From contig NZ_SNZW01000013.1 in NCBI RefSeq assembly GCF_004364175.1, positions 434,001 through 498,000 of the forward strand: a stretch of 64,000 bases of DNA. The letters are read 5' to 3'. This document shows, in pieces, positions 44,112 to 55,600 of the stretch (positions are counted from its first letter, which is position 1; every line of letters starts with the position of its first letter). The notes under the pieces were generated by a model. The model ran no database searches. It saw only the letters and a program-made list of their open reading frames with translations, and was not told the DNA's origin. The DNA comes from Maribacter caenipelagi. Lineage in GTDB: Bacteria; Bacteroidota; Bacteroidia; Flavobacteriales; Flavobacteriaceae. Both the position numbers and the translations under genes were made by a program.

Positions 44112-45881
44112 CTATCGTTTCAAGCTAAAATGACCTTTAATAATTTTATTATTGGTGGCTATTGCTTTGAACCAGTAATTGGATTCGGGAAGTGCTTTGC
44201 CATTTAAATTTCCGTTCCAGCCATTTGTATTTGGTGCTATTTGGGCTAGTAGTGTACCGAATTTATCAAATATATAAATTACTGAAACATTGTTTTCACC
44301 CGTTTCAACAGGCGGTATAAACTGCCAATAATCATTGATACCATCTCCATTAGGGGTAAAGAAATTTGGAAAACCGTTCACCGTCAAATCTTGCTCAACT
44401 AAACGTTCGGCAATTCCGCATCCAGCTTTATCGCGAACGTATACGGTATGGTTTTGTAGCGAAATGTTTGTAAAGCGATTAGAATTTTGATAAGGTCCGT
44501 CTATTGTATCTAGCGCATATTCATAATTGCCGTTTGTGGTAGTACTTATTTCATAGTTAAGAGAGTTCGCACTTATTTGTACCCTAACATTTTCTATTTC
44601 TGGGGTTTGAGATATTTCTGCTTTAAATGTTTTTGACGAAGCACATTCAAATGTTCTACCGGAGTCCTCAAAATTTACATAAGCTTCATAAATATATTCA
44701 CCCTCTTCAGCTATTAAAACTTCTGCAGTACTTGAAAGTAATGTTTCATTTCCTCTATCATCTAATTTATACCACCGATAGCCGTCTGCTTCATCAGTTG
44801 CCATAATTACACCGAGGTCATTTTCTAAACATATTGTAATGGTATCAGGAAAAGTTAAATCGGGATTCAATACCAACAATTCGCCACTTAAAGGGTCAAA
44901 ATATGGTCCGCAGCCGACCAGTGTAGAAAAGGTTTCTTGAGTACAACCAATTGCTTCACCTGCTTCGTTAAAAGGATAGATGGATATAAAGAATGTTCGG
45001 TTGGGTTCAAAATCAATAATGACCGTTGAGGTCCTATAAAATATGGCATCTTCTAAGATATTCGTTTCAAAAGGAGAGGTTCCAATAGATACTCTATAAC
45101 CTACTGCATTCGGCACTGCGTTCCATTCCAAGGTCGGACTCAAAGGTACATTCGTTTCTCCATTTAAAGGAGAGGTCATACTTGTGCATAAAGGTAATAT
45201 CGCTGCCGCAGCTGTTGTAAAGACTGATGGACTACAACTATTTGCTAAACCAATTCTGTTGTAGGGTATAATTGTTACGTAAATATCAGTTTCCGCGGGT
45301 AAATCTGTAGCTGGATTATAGCTTAATGTATTTGCCACGTCGGTACGGGCAAGAATTTCACCACCGTTAAAAGAAGTGCCAATTGTTAAAAAATAACCGC
45401 TTGCACCGGCTACTGCATTCCATGAAATATTAGTTGCCGTATTTACATCTATCTCATTATTTGTTGGGATAGTAGATGACACACATTGCGGAACTTCACT
45501 TAAGGCTGCCGTCGTAAAGCTTTGGCTATCGCAGGTTATATTTGGTTGATTGAAAAAAAAGAGTGTAACGGTAACGAATATTTCGGTATTCTCTGGTAAG
45601 CCCGTAGTTGGGGTGTAACTTGTTGCAGAACCAACATTTCTCTCATTTAAAATATCATTGCCGCCTTCTGTGGTACCTAGTGAAATAATATAACCAGGTA
45701 CACCTGTAACAGCTTCCCAACTAATAGTAGCATCTACGGGAACCAAGGTAGAACTATTTACGGGATTTATAAGAGCGGGACATTCTTGTGCCGAAGATTT
45801 AAAAATAATGAATAGCAATGCTATGAAAAATATTGGCATAACCAATATTTTGGATATTCTCATGTCCCATTTTTTTTTCAT
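44112..45881 (-). CDS. T9SS type B sorting-domain surface protein (paralogue B)
   Basis: This 589-residue protein has a signal/anchor segment (ending SSAQ, about residue 31) and three fibronectin-III-like repeats (TISWEAVTGVPGYIISLGTTEGG; NISWNAVAGASGYFLTIGTSFNGG; TLEWNAVPNAVGYRVSIGTSPF). A cysteine-bearing region follows, then the C-terminal T9SS type B domain (FFTPNGDGINDYWQF ... GWNGNLNGKALPESNYWFKA). It shares its layout with the downstream paralogue but has one more repeat. M7 (MRISKILVM) is an alternative start. Probable surface-exposed or secreted protein, ligand unknown. Confidence 0.88.
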   Translation of the reverse strand: MKKKWDMRISKILVMPIFFIALLFIIFKSSAQECPALINPVNSSTLVPVDATISWEAVTGVPGYIISLGTTEGGNDILNERNVGSATSYTPTTGLPENTEIFVTVTLFFFNQPNITCDSQSFTTAALSEVPQCVSSTIPTNNEIDVNTATNISWNAVAGASGYFLTIGTSFNGGEILARTDVANTLSYNPATDLPAETDIYVTIIPYNRIGLANSCSPSVFTTAAAAILPLCTSMTSPLNGETNVPLSPTLEWNAVPNAVGYRVSIGTSPFETNILEDAIFYRTSTVIIDFEPNRTFFISIYPFNEAGEAIGCTQETFSTLVGCGPYFDPLSGELLVLNPDLTFPDTITICLENDLGVIMATDEADGYRWYKLDDRGNETLLSSTAEVLIAEEGEYIYEAYVNFEDSGRTFECASSKTFKAEISQTPEIENVRVQISANSLNYEISTTTNGNYEYALDTIDGPYQNSNRFTNISLQNHTVYVRDKAGCGIAERLVEQDLTVNGFPNFFTPNGDGINDYWQFIPPVETGENNVSVIYIFDKFGTLLAQIAPNTNGWNGNLNGKALPESNYWFKAIATNNKIIKGHFSLKR

Positions 45882-45976
45882 AGCATTTTCGTAAACAATA
45901 CAATATACTACAAAATGAAAATCTATTCTTTTAGTGTGCTGTTAATTAAGATTATTTACCCTTTACGGCAGATGAA

Positions 45977-46810
45977 TTAAAGGTCTCGTTTTTTTAGAAT
46001 AGCATAAGATCCGTAAATGAAAATAGCTATCCACGCCATAACAATTACAATTTCATACCAATGTATGTAATAATCTAATGCGAGTTTTTCACCCATTTGG
46101 TTTGCGACAGATTGTACTGCACCTAAACGTGAGAACGGTTCTTTGATAAGGTTGAACATTGCCTGTAATGGAAAAAAGCCCATGATGGTATCTGTAGTTT
46201 CTCCATCAAAAAACTTCCATCGAATAATACCTCTAAAAATACCTTCAAAAACTTGCCAAAGAATTAAAAAACCAAGAGCAAAGGCTGATCTTTTTACTAA
46301 AACGCCTAAGAATAGACAGAAAGAAAAGAAACCGGTTAGCTTAATGAAAAATGCCAAAATAAACTCTAAATCGCTTAGAATGATAGAAACTTCTGTAAAA
46401 TCTGAGTAAAATAGGCCTAAAATTAGAGAAACAATAAATACGAATAAGGTAGAGACCAGTGAAAAAGTAATGACGGTCAAGAATTTAGAAAGTATAAATT
46501 CCTTTTTTGAGAGTCCGTCAATTAGATTCTGTTTTATCGTTTTATTGCTGTATTCGTTAGACATCATCGAAACAATAACAATGGCTAGAAATAACTTGAA
46601 GAACCCTGTAATAAATGTGTTGAAGTGCCAGATATAAGGAAAATTAAAAATACCCTGATCTGCTAAATGAAACTTTATAGGGCCGATGTCAAATTTTATA
46701 GCAGCTACCAAGGCGATAGAGGTTAAAAGTGCGAAGTATGAGATAATCAACACTTTGCTAGCCCTATTGTTCCAAAGTTTTATAAATTCTATTTGAAGTA
46801 ATCGTATCAT
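45977..46810 (-). CDS. ABC-2 type transporter permease
   Basis: This 277-residue integral membrane protein has six hydrophobic segments and the ABC-2 layout (N-terminal FIKLWNNRASKVLIISYFALL, a long second segment group and C-terminal IVIVMAWIAIFIYGSYAILKKRDL). It follows the ATPase gene by 12 bases, forming an export pair. The substrate is unknown. Confidence 0.87.
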   Translation of the reverse strand: MIRLLQIEFIKLWNNRASKVLIISYFALLTSIALVAAIKFDIGPIKFHLADQGIFNFPYIWHFNTFITGFFKLFLAIVIVSMMSNEYSNKTIKQNLIDGLSKKEFILSKFLTVITFSLVSTLFVFIVSLILGLFYSDFTEVSIILSDLEFILAFFIKLTGFFSFCLFLGVLVKRSAFALGFLILWQVFEGIFRGIIRWKFFDGETTDTIMGFFPLQAMFNLIKEPFSRLGAVQSVANQMGEKLALDYYIHWYEIVIVMAWIAIFIYGSYAILKKRDL

Positions 46811-46822
46811 GAAGGTGGTGTT

Positions 46823-47725
46823 TTAGGCGTTAGCATTTTTAGTTAAGGCAAGAAATTGTTCTTCTAAACTTTCTTTTCGTTTTACTAAATGAGATACGAT
46901 AATGCCTTTTTCAAAAAGTAATTTGTTCAATGATTGTGCATCTAATTCAGAAGTCAAGATTGCCGTGACCAAACCATTTTCTTGTTTTATACTACCAAAA
47001 TTTTCATTAGTGCTCAAATATGATTTTAGTTTTTCTAAGTTGTCAGATTTTAATTCGAAAAAACCGAAACTCGCTTGTAAACTATCTACTCTGCCAGAAT
47101 ATAACTTTTCGCCTTTTCTCAAAATAACTACATGCGAGCATACTTTTTCGACCTCATCTAATAAGTGTGATGCCAAAAGAATAGTAGTACCTTTTGCTGC
47201 GATGGTCTTAATGATTTCCCTGATTTGATGAATACCTTGGGGATCTAGACCATTGGTAGGTTCATCTAAAATTAATATTTCTGGATCGTTCAATAGGGCA
47301 GAGGCAATAGCCAAACGCTGCTTCATACCAAGGGAGAAAGTCCTGAATTTGCTATTTTTTCTATCTAAGAGTCCAACTATATCTAGCTTTTCTTCAATTT
47401 TTTCTTCGGATACGTCTTTAATCTTGCAAACTAGTTTTAAGTTTTGCAAAGCGGTCATATAAGGGTAGAAGTTTGGGCGTTCGATGATGGCGCCTACTTT
47501 TTTTAAAGCTTCATGTGTTGAGGTATCGCCACCAAACCAAGCAAATTCTCCGCTGGTTTTATTGACTACGTTTAAAACGATGCCAAGGGTAGTTGATTTG
47601 CCGCTACCGTTCGGACCTAAAATTCCATAAACATTGCCTTTTTCTATAGTAAACGATAAATCTTTTACTGCAGTAAGGTACCCGAATTTTTTAGTAAGAT
47701 TATTGACTGTTAAAATAGTACTCAC
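46823..47725 (-). CDS. ABC transporter ATP-binding protein (ABC-2 type export)
   Basis: This 300-residue ATPase has Walker A GPNGSGKS (near 37-44), signature FSLGMKQRL, Walker B LILDEPTNGLDP and the switch histidine in ASHLLDEVEKV, all intact. The C-terminal extension (about 215-300) is typical of the DrrA/CcmA-like class. It pairs with the permease gene immediately downstream. Upstream on the same strand is the decayed adhesin fragment. Confidence 0.93.
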   Translation of the reverse strand: MSTILTVNNLTKKFGYLTAVKDLSFTIEKGNVYGILGPNGSGKSTTLGIVLNVVNKTSGEFAWFGGDTSTHEALKKVGAIIERPNFYPYMTALQNLKLVCKIKDVSEEKIEEKLDIVGLLDRKNSKFRTFSLGMKQRLAIASALLNDPEILILDEPTNGLDPQGIHQIREIIKTIAAKGTTILLASHLLDEVEKVCSHVVILRKGEKLYSGRVDSLQASFGFFELKSDNLEKLKSYLSTNENFGSIKQENGLVTAILTSELDAQSLNKLLFEKGIIVSHLVKRKESLEEQFLALTKNANA

Positions 47726-47791
47726 GTCAAGTGTTTTTTGATTGGTTACGTATACTTGACGACAAACGTATAAGATTGTTACAATAAGAAG

Positions 47792-49512
47792 TTAAAATCT
47801 TGTTGCCCTGAAGGTAATTCTTCTATTAGTGATTACTCTTGTAGGTGTATTAAAAGTAACACTTACGGTTTCTGAAGGTTCATCTGTAGTTATATTACTA
47901 TCAGTTTGACCTTGAGTATTACTAATATTATTTGTGTGGGTAGCAGTTGAAGTACTGAAATAGGGCAAAGTAACTAGAGTTACCAGTGTTAAAGTTTCTA
48001 AATCTCCATTGTTCATGCTTCCAATAGACCATTGAGGTTCTGTAAAACTACCTTTAGAAACAGATGATGAGAGCAAAGAAATACCATCAGGTAATATATC
48101 TTTAATCGCTAGGTTTGAAATCGGATTAATACCAAGACTTTCTACAGTAATGGTAAAAGTTACCGAATCTCCATCAGTAACGGTTTTTGTATCTGTAATA
48201 TTTTTAATAATAATATCGGGTAAACAATAATAAGCTGCAATAGGTTGATAATCATAGGTACAACTACCTTTGGTAACCCTTACAAAATAATCGCCCGCCT
48301 CGCTAGGATTGTAACTTGAAAATATTGCCCTCAGTACAAAAGTTCCGTTTTCTTACCATTGCTACGCATCAAAATCGGCATCAATTTCGCTAATCCACGC
48401 ATCAGTTAAGCATCCGCCTCCATTAACTTCTAGGTCAACTTCTGGAACATTGACTAATGTTGAGAAATAACCCGCAATTCCACGATAGGCATTTACACCG
48501 AAAAAACCTACGGCAATTGGTCCAGTAGATTGTAAACTTACATTTCCTTAAAGGTTAGAAATATAAAATGTCTTCCTATCTGTAGATCCTGCTACTGGTA
48601 AAGAAGCTGGCAGTGTTTTTAACAAAAATGTCCGTATTATTTTGAGTAGCGATAATAATTGGAAATTCTGTACTATTTTGACCATTTCCTCTGTTATACA
48701 TACTCTTTACCAATTTTATTTATAGGTGCTGGTTGGTCTATACTTGCATCTCTGCTGCTTGATGAGCTGGATGCTACCCCGTAATTTAAACCACCATTAC
48801 TAATGGCAATGTTTTTTGTTGCAGCGATTGATGCCCCTAGCCACCCGTCTATGTTTGCCGAAGTTTCATTAGTATAGGCTTATAGCACAAAACTTTAATT
48901 TTTGTTTAAAGTAATTTGAATATTATCACTTGTAGTTCCATCTCTATCGTTCTGCAAGCGAAATTCGCAACCAAAATCATAACCGGTAATATCTACTACC
49001 GTATTATCTTCTATTGCCTTAATAGCTAAAGATGTTGATATATCTGAAGTAGTTGCATAATTTGGCGCACCGCCGCATTTAAATTTTATACGTAAGGCTT
49101 GCCTTCCTTTAGAAGTTAAAGATGTTGCATGTGCTGAAGAAGTACCTCCTTAATTTACATAAAATTTTTGTCCGCCCGGAGATTCAAATCGGAGTTCGCT
49201 ACTGTTAATAACAACCCCTTTATTGGCATTTTGTACCATAGTAATATTGTTGTCACCATTGGCCAATGTAAATTCCCTGTGAGCTATATTAGAAATAGAG
49301 AATGTTGCGTCTGGTGTTGTAGCTATTCGAATATAAGCGTTAATCGTAAATGAGGTTGTTTCTGGAGTTGAAAGATAAATGGCTTGTTCGTTAATTGATG
49401 AGTTATTACTACCCTTTTTTAACGGCGGTAAGTAATGAAGGTCACTTAGCTGGGAAAAGCCAGTTGCGGAAACCATCATCAATAAAATAAGTAAAAAAAA
49501 CTTTTACTTCAT
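47792..49512 (-). pseudogene. Decayed, truncated copy of the N-terminal part of the giant SprB-like adhesin
   Basis: Reading the minus strand from ATG 49512 gives M-K-stop followed by a normal signal peptide (KFFLLILLMMVSATGFSQ). Then LSDLHYLPPLKKG and EQAIYLSTPETT follow, matching the start of the neighbouring giant protein (LSDLHYLPPMKQG, NQAIYLSTPETT). Further on are LTSKGRQAL, GYDFGCEFR, DGWLGASI, RDASIDQPAPINKIGKEYV, DRKTFYISNL, GPIAVGFFGVN, GDYFVR and CTYDYQPIAAYYC, all with counterparts in the giant. At least seven in-frame stops, frameshifts (one near 48700) and a deletion of about 115 codons (between the IFVN and KPASDPVAGS counterparts, near 48610) interrupt it. It ends near giant residue 700, before the type 3 repeats. 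It cannot make a full protein. Confidence 0.9.
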
Positions 49513-49613
49513 TATAAGCTTGCCAGGAATAAGTATTGAAAATTAAAGAAACTTAAATCGTCATTATATCACAGTTAATAGTTGTAAAACGATTGTTTAA
49601 AGTGGTTATCGCC

Positions 49614-49648
49614 AGAAAAAACAAGAGGTAACGGAGTCAGCTACCTCT
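49614..49648 (-). terminator. Terminator after the giant adhesin gene
   Basis: On the minus strand AGAGGTA and TACCTCT pair around an 11-base loop, followed by TGTTTTTTC. It lies 11 bases downstream of the adhesin stop codon. Confidence 0.75.
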
Positions 49649-49658
49649 GTTAAGTTGT

Positions 49659-52600
49659 TTATCGATAAAGGGTAAAATTACCTACAAATTCTCTTGTGTC
49701 TGCTGCACCATTTAATTTTATGACATACCAGTAATCTCCTGTCGGTAATTCTGCATTTAGATAGAATCCGTCCCATCCATCTTCATTATCCTTAAAGGTG
49801 TAAACTGAACGACCATATCGATCATAGACGCTGATGAAAATCTCTGGATATATCTCAATATTTTCTGGGGTCCAAAAATCATTTTCCCCATCTCCGTTCG
49901 GTGTAAAGAAATTAGGAATTTCAATATCAATGAACTCAATGAATATACTGGCAGTAGACTCACATCCGTTTTCATCAACTACGGTAACATCATATGTATT
50001 TGTTTCGGTAATGTAAAATACGTTTTCAGACCCCATATCTATATCATCTAAATAATAGGTGTAGTTTTCTCTACCTCCGGTTACGGTAGCAGTGATCTGA
50101 TTAATGTTACTTTCTTCTACGGTCATTTCAAGAGGATCGAATGCCAATATTTCAACATCATACGTGGTTAAACAACCATTTGCATGAGAAATACTGATAT
50201 AATGAGTACCCGGAGTCAACTCTCTGAAGATAGGAGTCAATTGCATTTCTAATGGATCTATAGTATCTAAACCAAATAGTACATCATTTTCTATGCTTGG
50301 ATCATTTAAAACAATATTTACATAGTTGCTAGGGAATGTGCCATTGCAGCCATAAACCGGATCAACTGTTGCTCCAAGATCAACACCTGGGTCAATAGTA
50401 ACTATTATTGTTTCTTCACAACCTTGCGCATCTTCTATATAGATGATGTAATCACCAGCTGCTAAGTTGGTAAAGTTTAATCTGTCTTGAACAAAATCTG
50501 TTTCGTTTTCTAAACGAGTGCTATATGGGGCAGTACCACCAATTATAGTTAAATCAATTGTACCATCTTCTTCACCAACACAAATTTCAGGGGTGCTTTC
50601 TGTTGTTATTTCTAAAACATCTGGCTCTACAATGGTAGCTTCAATTAGCTCAAAACAACCATTAGAATCTTGTGCTATAATAATATAATCACCAGGTGTC
50701 AATTCATCGAAAGTGTTGTCATCACTAAAGCGATCTAGGTTAGGTGAAATTGCATATTGGTATGTACCTGATCCTCCAAGCATATTCACGGTAATGCTAC
50801 CATCTTCCTGCCCATTACAGGTGACATCGTTAATAGTGGTATTTGCGGTGTCTATAAGAAGTTCTTCTGGTTCGGTAATCGAAATTAATTGAGATGTTAC
50901 TTCACAATCATCACTTTGAACTCTTACATAATACGAACCAGCCAATAAATCTGTTAACAGACCTGTTGGTTGATTTGCACGAATTTCATTGGTTAAACCT
51001 GCATCAGAAAATAATGCATATTGATAATTACCCAATCCACCTTGTGCTTCTGCATTGATAACTCCGCTATCGTCACCGTTACAACTAATTGTTGGGTTGT
51101 CGTTATCTAAAGTAACAGTCAAAGGAATTATCGGATTTATAGTAACGCTATTACTTATAACCGATACACAACCAAAACTATCTTGAATATAGTACTGATA
51201 TGTATTTGGTAGAACACCTGTAAATAAATGGGTGTTAGGTCCGTTGGTTTCATTCATAGCGTTGAATGCCGATGTACCATCTGTATTCCACATATATGGG
51301 CCCGTACCACCAGAAGCTGTTAATAAAAGTTGTGCATCATCTAAGCAAGTTGCTCTTTGCTCAGTTACAAGTTGACCTCTAACTTCTACTGGTTCGGCAA
51401 TTTCAAAAATGTTCGTTTCATCAGAACAGTTTAGGTCATCTAGAATAGTAACACTGTAATATCCTGATCTTAAATTCGTGAATGTTGCTGTAGTCTGTGA
51501 GCTAGATGTTTGTAAAAGGTTAGCACCTGTACCATTGCCATCATATGTTTTAAGAATGTATCTGTAATTTGTTGATACGGATCTTGGCGTAAACGCTGCC
51601 GTAATTATTCCGTCCGTATCACCTTCACACTCTAGACCTATAACTGATTGAATATTTGCAACAATTGGTTCAGGCGGAGTCAACGTAAACGCATTGGTAA
51701 AGGTTTCTGTACAACCTAAACTATCGGTAATTTCTACTGTATATTGACCATCACTTAAACCTGTAAATAAATTTCTGTTAACTTGGTTTGCCGTGTAGGT
51801 AGTTGTTGAACTTACATGTGTCAATACAATATTGAAAGGTGCTTTACCTCCATTAGGAGTAATGTTTGCACTACCCATATCATTACTACAACCAACATCT
51901 TTTGTTTCTATTGTCGCTAAAGTAATTGCTGCACTAGGTGATGTAATCGTAAATGATCTTTCTTGAATACATTCAGGAGTTCCAACTTGTGAAGCTCTCA
52001 AGATATAGCTACCTGCTGCTACCGGAATAGAAGCTGTTGTTCCTGTTCCTGTAAAAGTATCTGCATCATCTGTGCGTGTTGTGGCTGTTCCGTCGGCATT
52101 TAAAACTTCCCAGTTGAAGTCGCCAATATAAGTAGCATCGGTAAACGTTACCTCAATAGCGCCATCTGTTCCAAAACATACTAAATCAGAAAGTTTATTG
52201 ACTTCAATATTGAATGTATTAGGGTCTTCTACGATATGAGTTCGTGTTATTTCACAACCCGTAGTTACATTCTTAATACCAATTGTATAGCTTCCTATTG
52301 CCAAGTTCGTAAATACGTTATCACCTGTTTGGTATGTTGTAGATGGTAATATTCTAAACTCAAAATTAGCAAGATTGGCGGTGGTGTTCGTAACTGTACT
52401 AGTTACATTAACAGTAATGTTTTCACCACTGTTTACACAATCTAAATCTCTGTCTACGTTAATTGTTGCATCAACAAAAATATCATAAGGATTTATGGTA
52501 ACTAAGTGCTCGGCCGAACAACCTTTGTTATCATATACACGAACAATAATATCTGCACCAGCGGCATCAGTATGAGTATACGTTAAACTACTGCTGTTTT

Positions 52601-55600
52601 GAAGGATATCTGAAGTTGCATCATTTATAAATTCAAAGCGATTGTAAGTTCCGCTTCCACCATTAATAGTGCCTGGGTTTATGGTAATTGTAGCATTGTT
52701 GGTGTCGTTTCCGTTTGTACATGCAAATTGAACTGGAACAGGGGCGGTAAATGTGATACCTATATTTTCATCAACAATTATAGTTTTTACTGTAGTACAG
52801 TTATTTGGACCTCTAGCGGTGACATCATATGAACCACCTGGTAGACCAATGTAAGATTGTGTACCCGCATTCCAAGATGCAGTTGCAGGCATTGGGCTTA
52901 AGTCATAAGTTAACGGATTGTTACCATTATTTACCTGAACCAATTCTATGCTGCCATCATTAGCACCGGAACAACTAACTTCAATAGGAGTAGCCGTAAA
53001 ATCTGGACGTATGGCCGCAGGAATAGTTACTGCAAAAGTTCTACTACAATTTGGAGAAGCAGTGCCAATATCATAAACATTTACGGTGTAAATTGTATCT
53101 ATTGTATTGTCTGGTACGCTAACAGGTACATTCATTGTACCACCTGTAAGAGTTTGTCGTGTTTCAACATCATTTGATGAGCTATCAAGAATCTCAAACT
53201 CATAATTTCCAGAACCTGAAATACCTTCAATAGCTATTTCTGCCTCAAAACCGGCACCACAACCTAACTGTTGATCTAAGCTTGCAGAAGCTTGTAGGGT
53301 AGGATGAACATCTATATTTATTGTATCTGTACAACCAGTTTCATCTTTAACATACACATCATAATTACCTGCAGGTACTGTGTTATAGGTCCCGTTGTTG
53401 TTTTGGTATGTACTACCACCATCAATAGAATAAAGAATAGTTCCTGTACCAGTGGCATTAATAGTAACTGACGCATTTGTATCACAATTAGCAATTACCA
53501 CATCAACAATAATTGGCGCGGCCGTAAAAATCATATTAACATCATTAAGAGAATACGAACAACCGAATTGATCTTCTACATCAACCGTATAAGTTCCTGC
53601 GGGAGAACCTGCCGGTATCTCTATAGGGTTATCGCCTGTTGCTGTTATATTAGCAAAAGGAGCAGGACCTGTAATGGTATAGAAGTAATTACCACCACCA
53701 CCTTGTAGGTTGTCAATTAAAATTAACCCAGGGCTTTCACAAGAAATATCTTGAATAGATTGGGTGTCTCCTGTAATTTCATCCAACATTTCTAGAATCT
53801 CATTTTCACTTGCACTGATACATTGTGGTGTTCCGCCATTATATTGTTGTACTTCAATGTAGTATTCATTTTCTGGTAAGCTTATGATGTCAATGGTACT
53901 TGAAAAACTAATAATACCTCCACTTGATCTAACAATGTTACCATCAATATCATATAGAAACCATTCCATGTCAGGTTCTATGCTACCATCGGTATCTACA
54001 ATAGTATAACTTATCTCTCCGTTACTTGAGCCTTCACAAGCCGGCGTGATAACTGAAGTAATATCCATAGGGTTGGTAATGATATCATTTACGTTAACAC
54101 TACTTTGTCTTACACAACCAACGGCATCCCTAACATAGAACGCATAGGTTCTACCTGGTACTAAATTATTAAATGTGTGTGTGGTACCTGCGGCATACGG
54201 TGTAGTCCATCCGTTAACAGGAGTAACTAAGTTAAAGTTAGCTGGATCCTCTGAATATGTATATTCATAAGGTGCAGTACCATTTTGACCACGAACACTT
54301 ACTTGAAGCTCATTACAATTTACAATGATCGGCAGTATAGTTATGTCCAGATCATCTAATGGAAAAGGAATTATTATTCTTGGTAAATCTGTCTTGCAGA
54401 TGGTGTTTCCACTTCCATCTACCGTTCTTATAGAGGGTTCAACTTCTTGACCAGAGGTATAGCCCCTAAACTGATCAGATGTTTGCCAAGTTGTACCACC
54501 ATCATCACTAAATTCTAGCGTGCCAATTGTGGTTGGATAATTTAGAATATCAAATCCGAAATCATTTGGATCACCTGTACATGCTATCGGAGTTCTACCT
54601 TCTGCATCGGCAGTTAATTCAATTGGTGCAGTTATTGTCACAAATTCAGTTTCTGAGCATCCTGCTTCGTCGGTAATAACAACTTCATAATTACCTGAAC
54701 CAAGATTGTAATATGTTTTAGTGGTTCCTATGACATCAGTTTGTACTTGATCTGGTGTACCGTTAGTAACATCTACCAATCGGTAATCGAAAGGAGAAAG
54801 ACCGTCATTGATGGTTACTTCAATATTACCTGTGCCATCATGACAATCTGGGTCTGTTGCTACTGCTGATATGTCCAATACCGGGTTGGCAGCAATAGTT
54901 TCGGTTACCATTGTCTGGCAAGCATCGGTAGCATTTGCCTTATCTCTTACGTAAATGACATAATCCCCAATATTTGCTAGCGCAATTGCTGCCGAATTAC
55001 TAGTAGAGAAATCAGCATCAGTAACTGTATTCCCTGAAGGAATAAATGCATACATGAAATTGTTGTCTCCGCCTGAAGCTGTTGCCGTCAAACTACCATC
55101 GGCACATAAACTTGCATTTACAGGAACTACACTAAGAGAAATTGTGGGAGCTATGGTTATTGATTGAATAGCTGAAGCACAACCATATTGGTCATTTACC
55201 TCAACATCATATGTACCTTCAGATAGGTTACTAAATGTATATGTTACTTCTGTAATAGGAGAAGGTGTTTGCCAAGCTCCGCCATTAATTCTAAATGAGT
55301 AATTACCATTACCATCAGTAACAGTAGCGGTTACCGTACCGTTGTTTTGACCGTCATAACACTGTGTGGCTGTTAAATCAAAAGCAATAGTTTCTGGTTG
55401 AATTACGGTCACAGTAGAAACGGACACTGCCTCACAATTATTCTGATCTCTAACCCTAACATGATACTCGCCAGCTGGTACATTCAAGAATTGTGCTGAT
55501 GTACTAAAAGCCCTAACCATAGTGTTATCGGTTAATTCTAATTGATATTCATACCCTGGTGTACCTTCTGTAGCAGATGCTTGTAAAGTGGCACCAGTAT

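Noticed and set aside
47792..48076. A separate small gene at the 3' end of the adhesin relic
   Set aside because: Its protein matches the DUF11-like part of the giant adhesin in the same order as the rest of the relic, so it is part of the pseudogene.
49150..49482. A stand-alone 110-residue secreted protein
   Set aside because: It is the N-terminal fragment of the relic; the true start (49512) is cut by a stop at codon 3.
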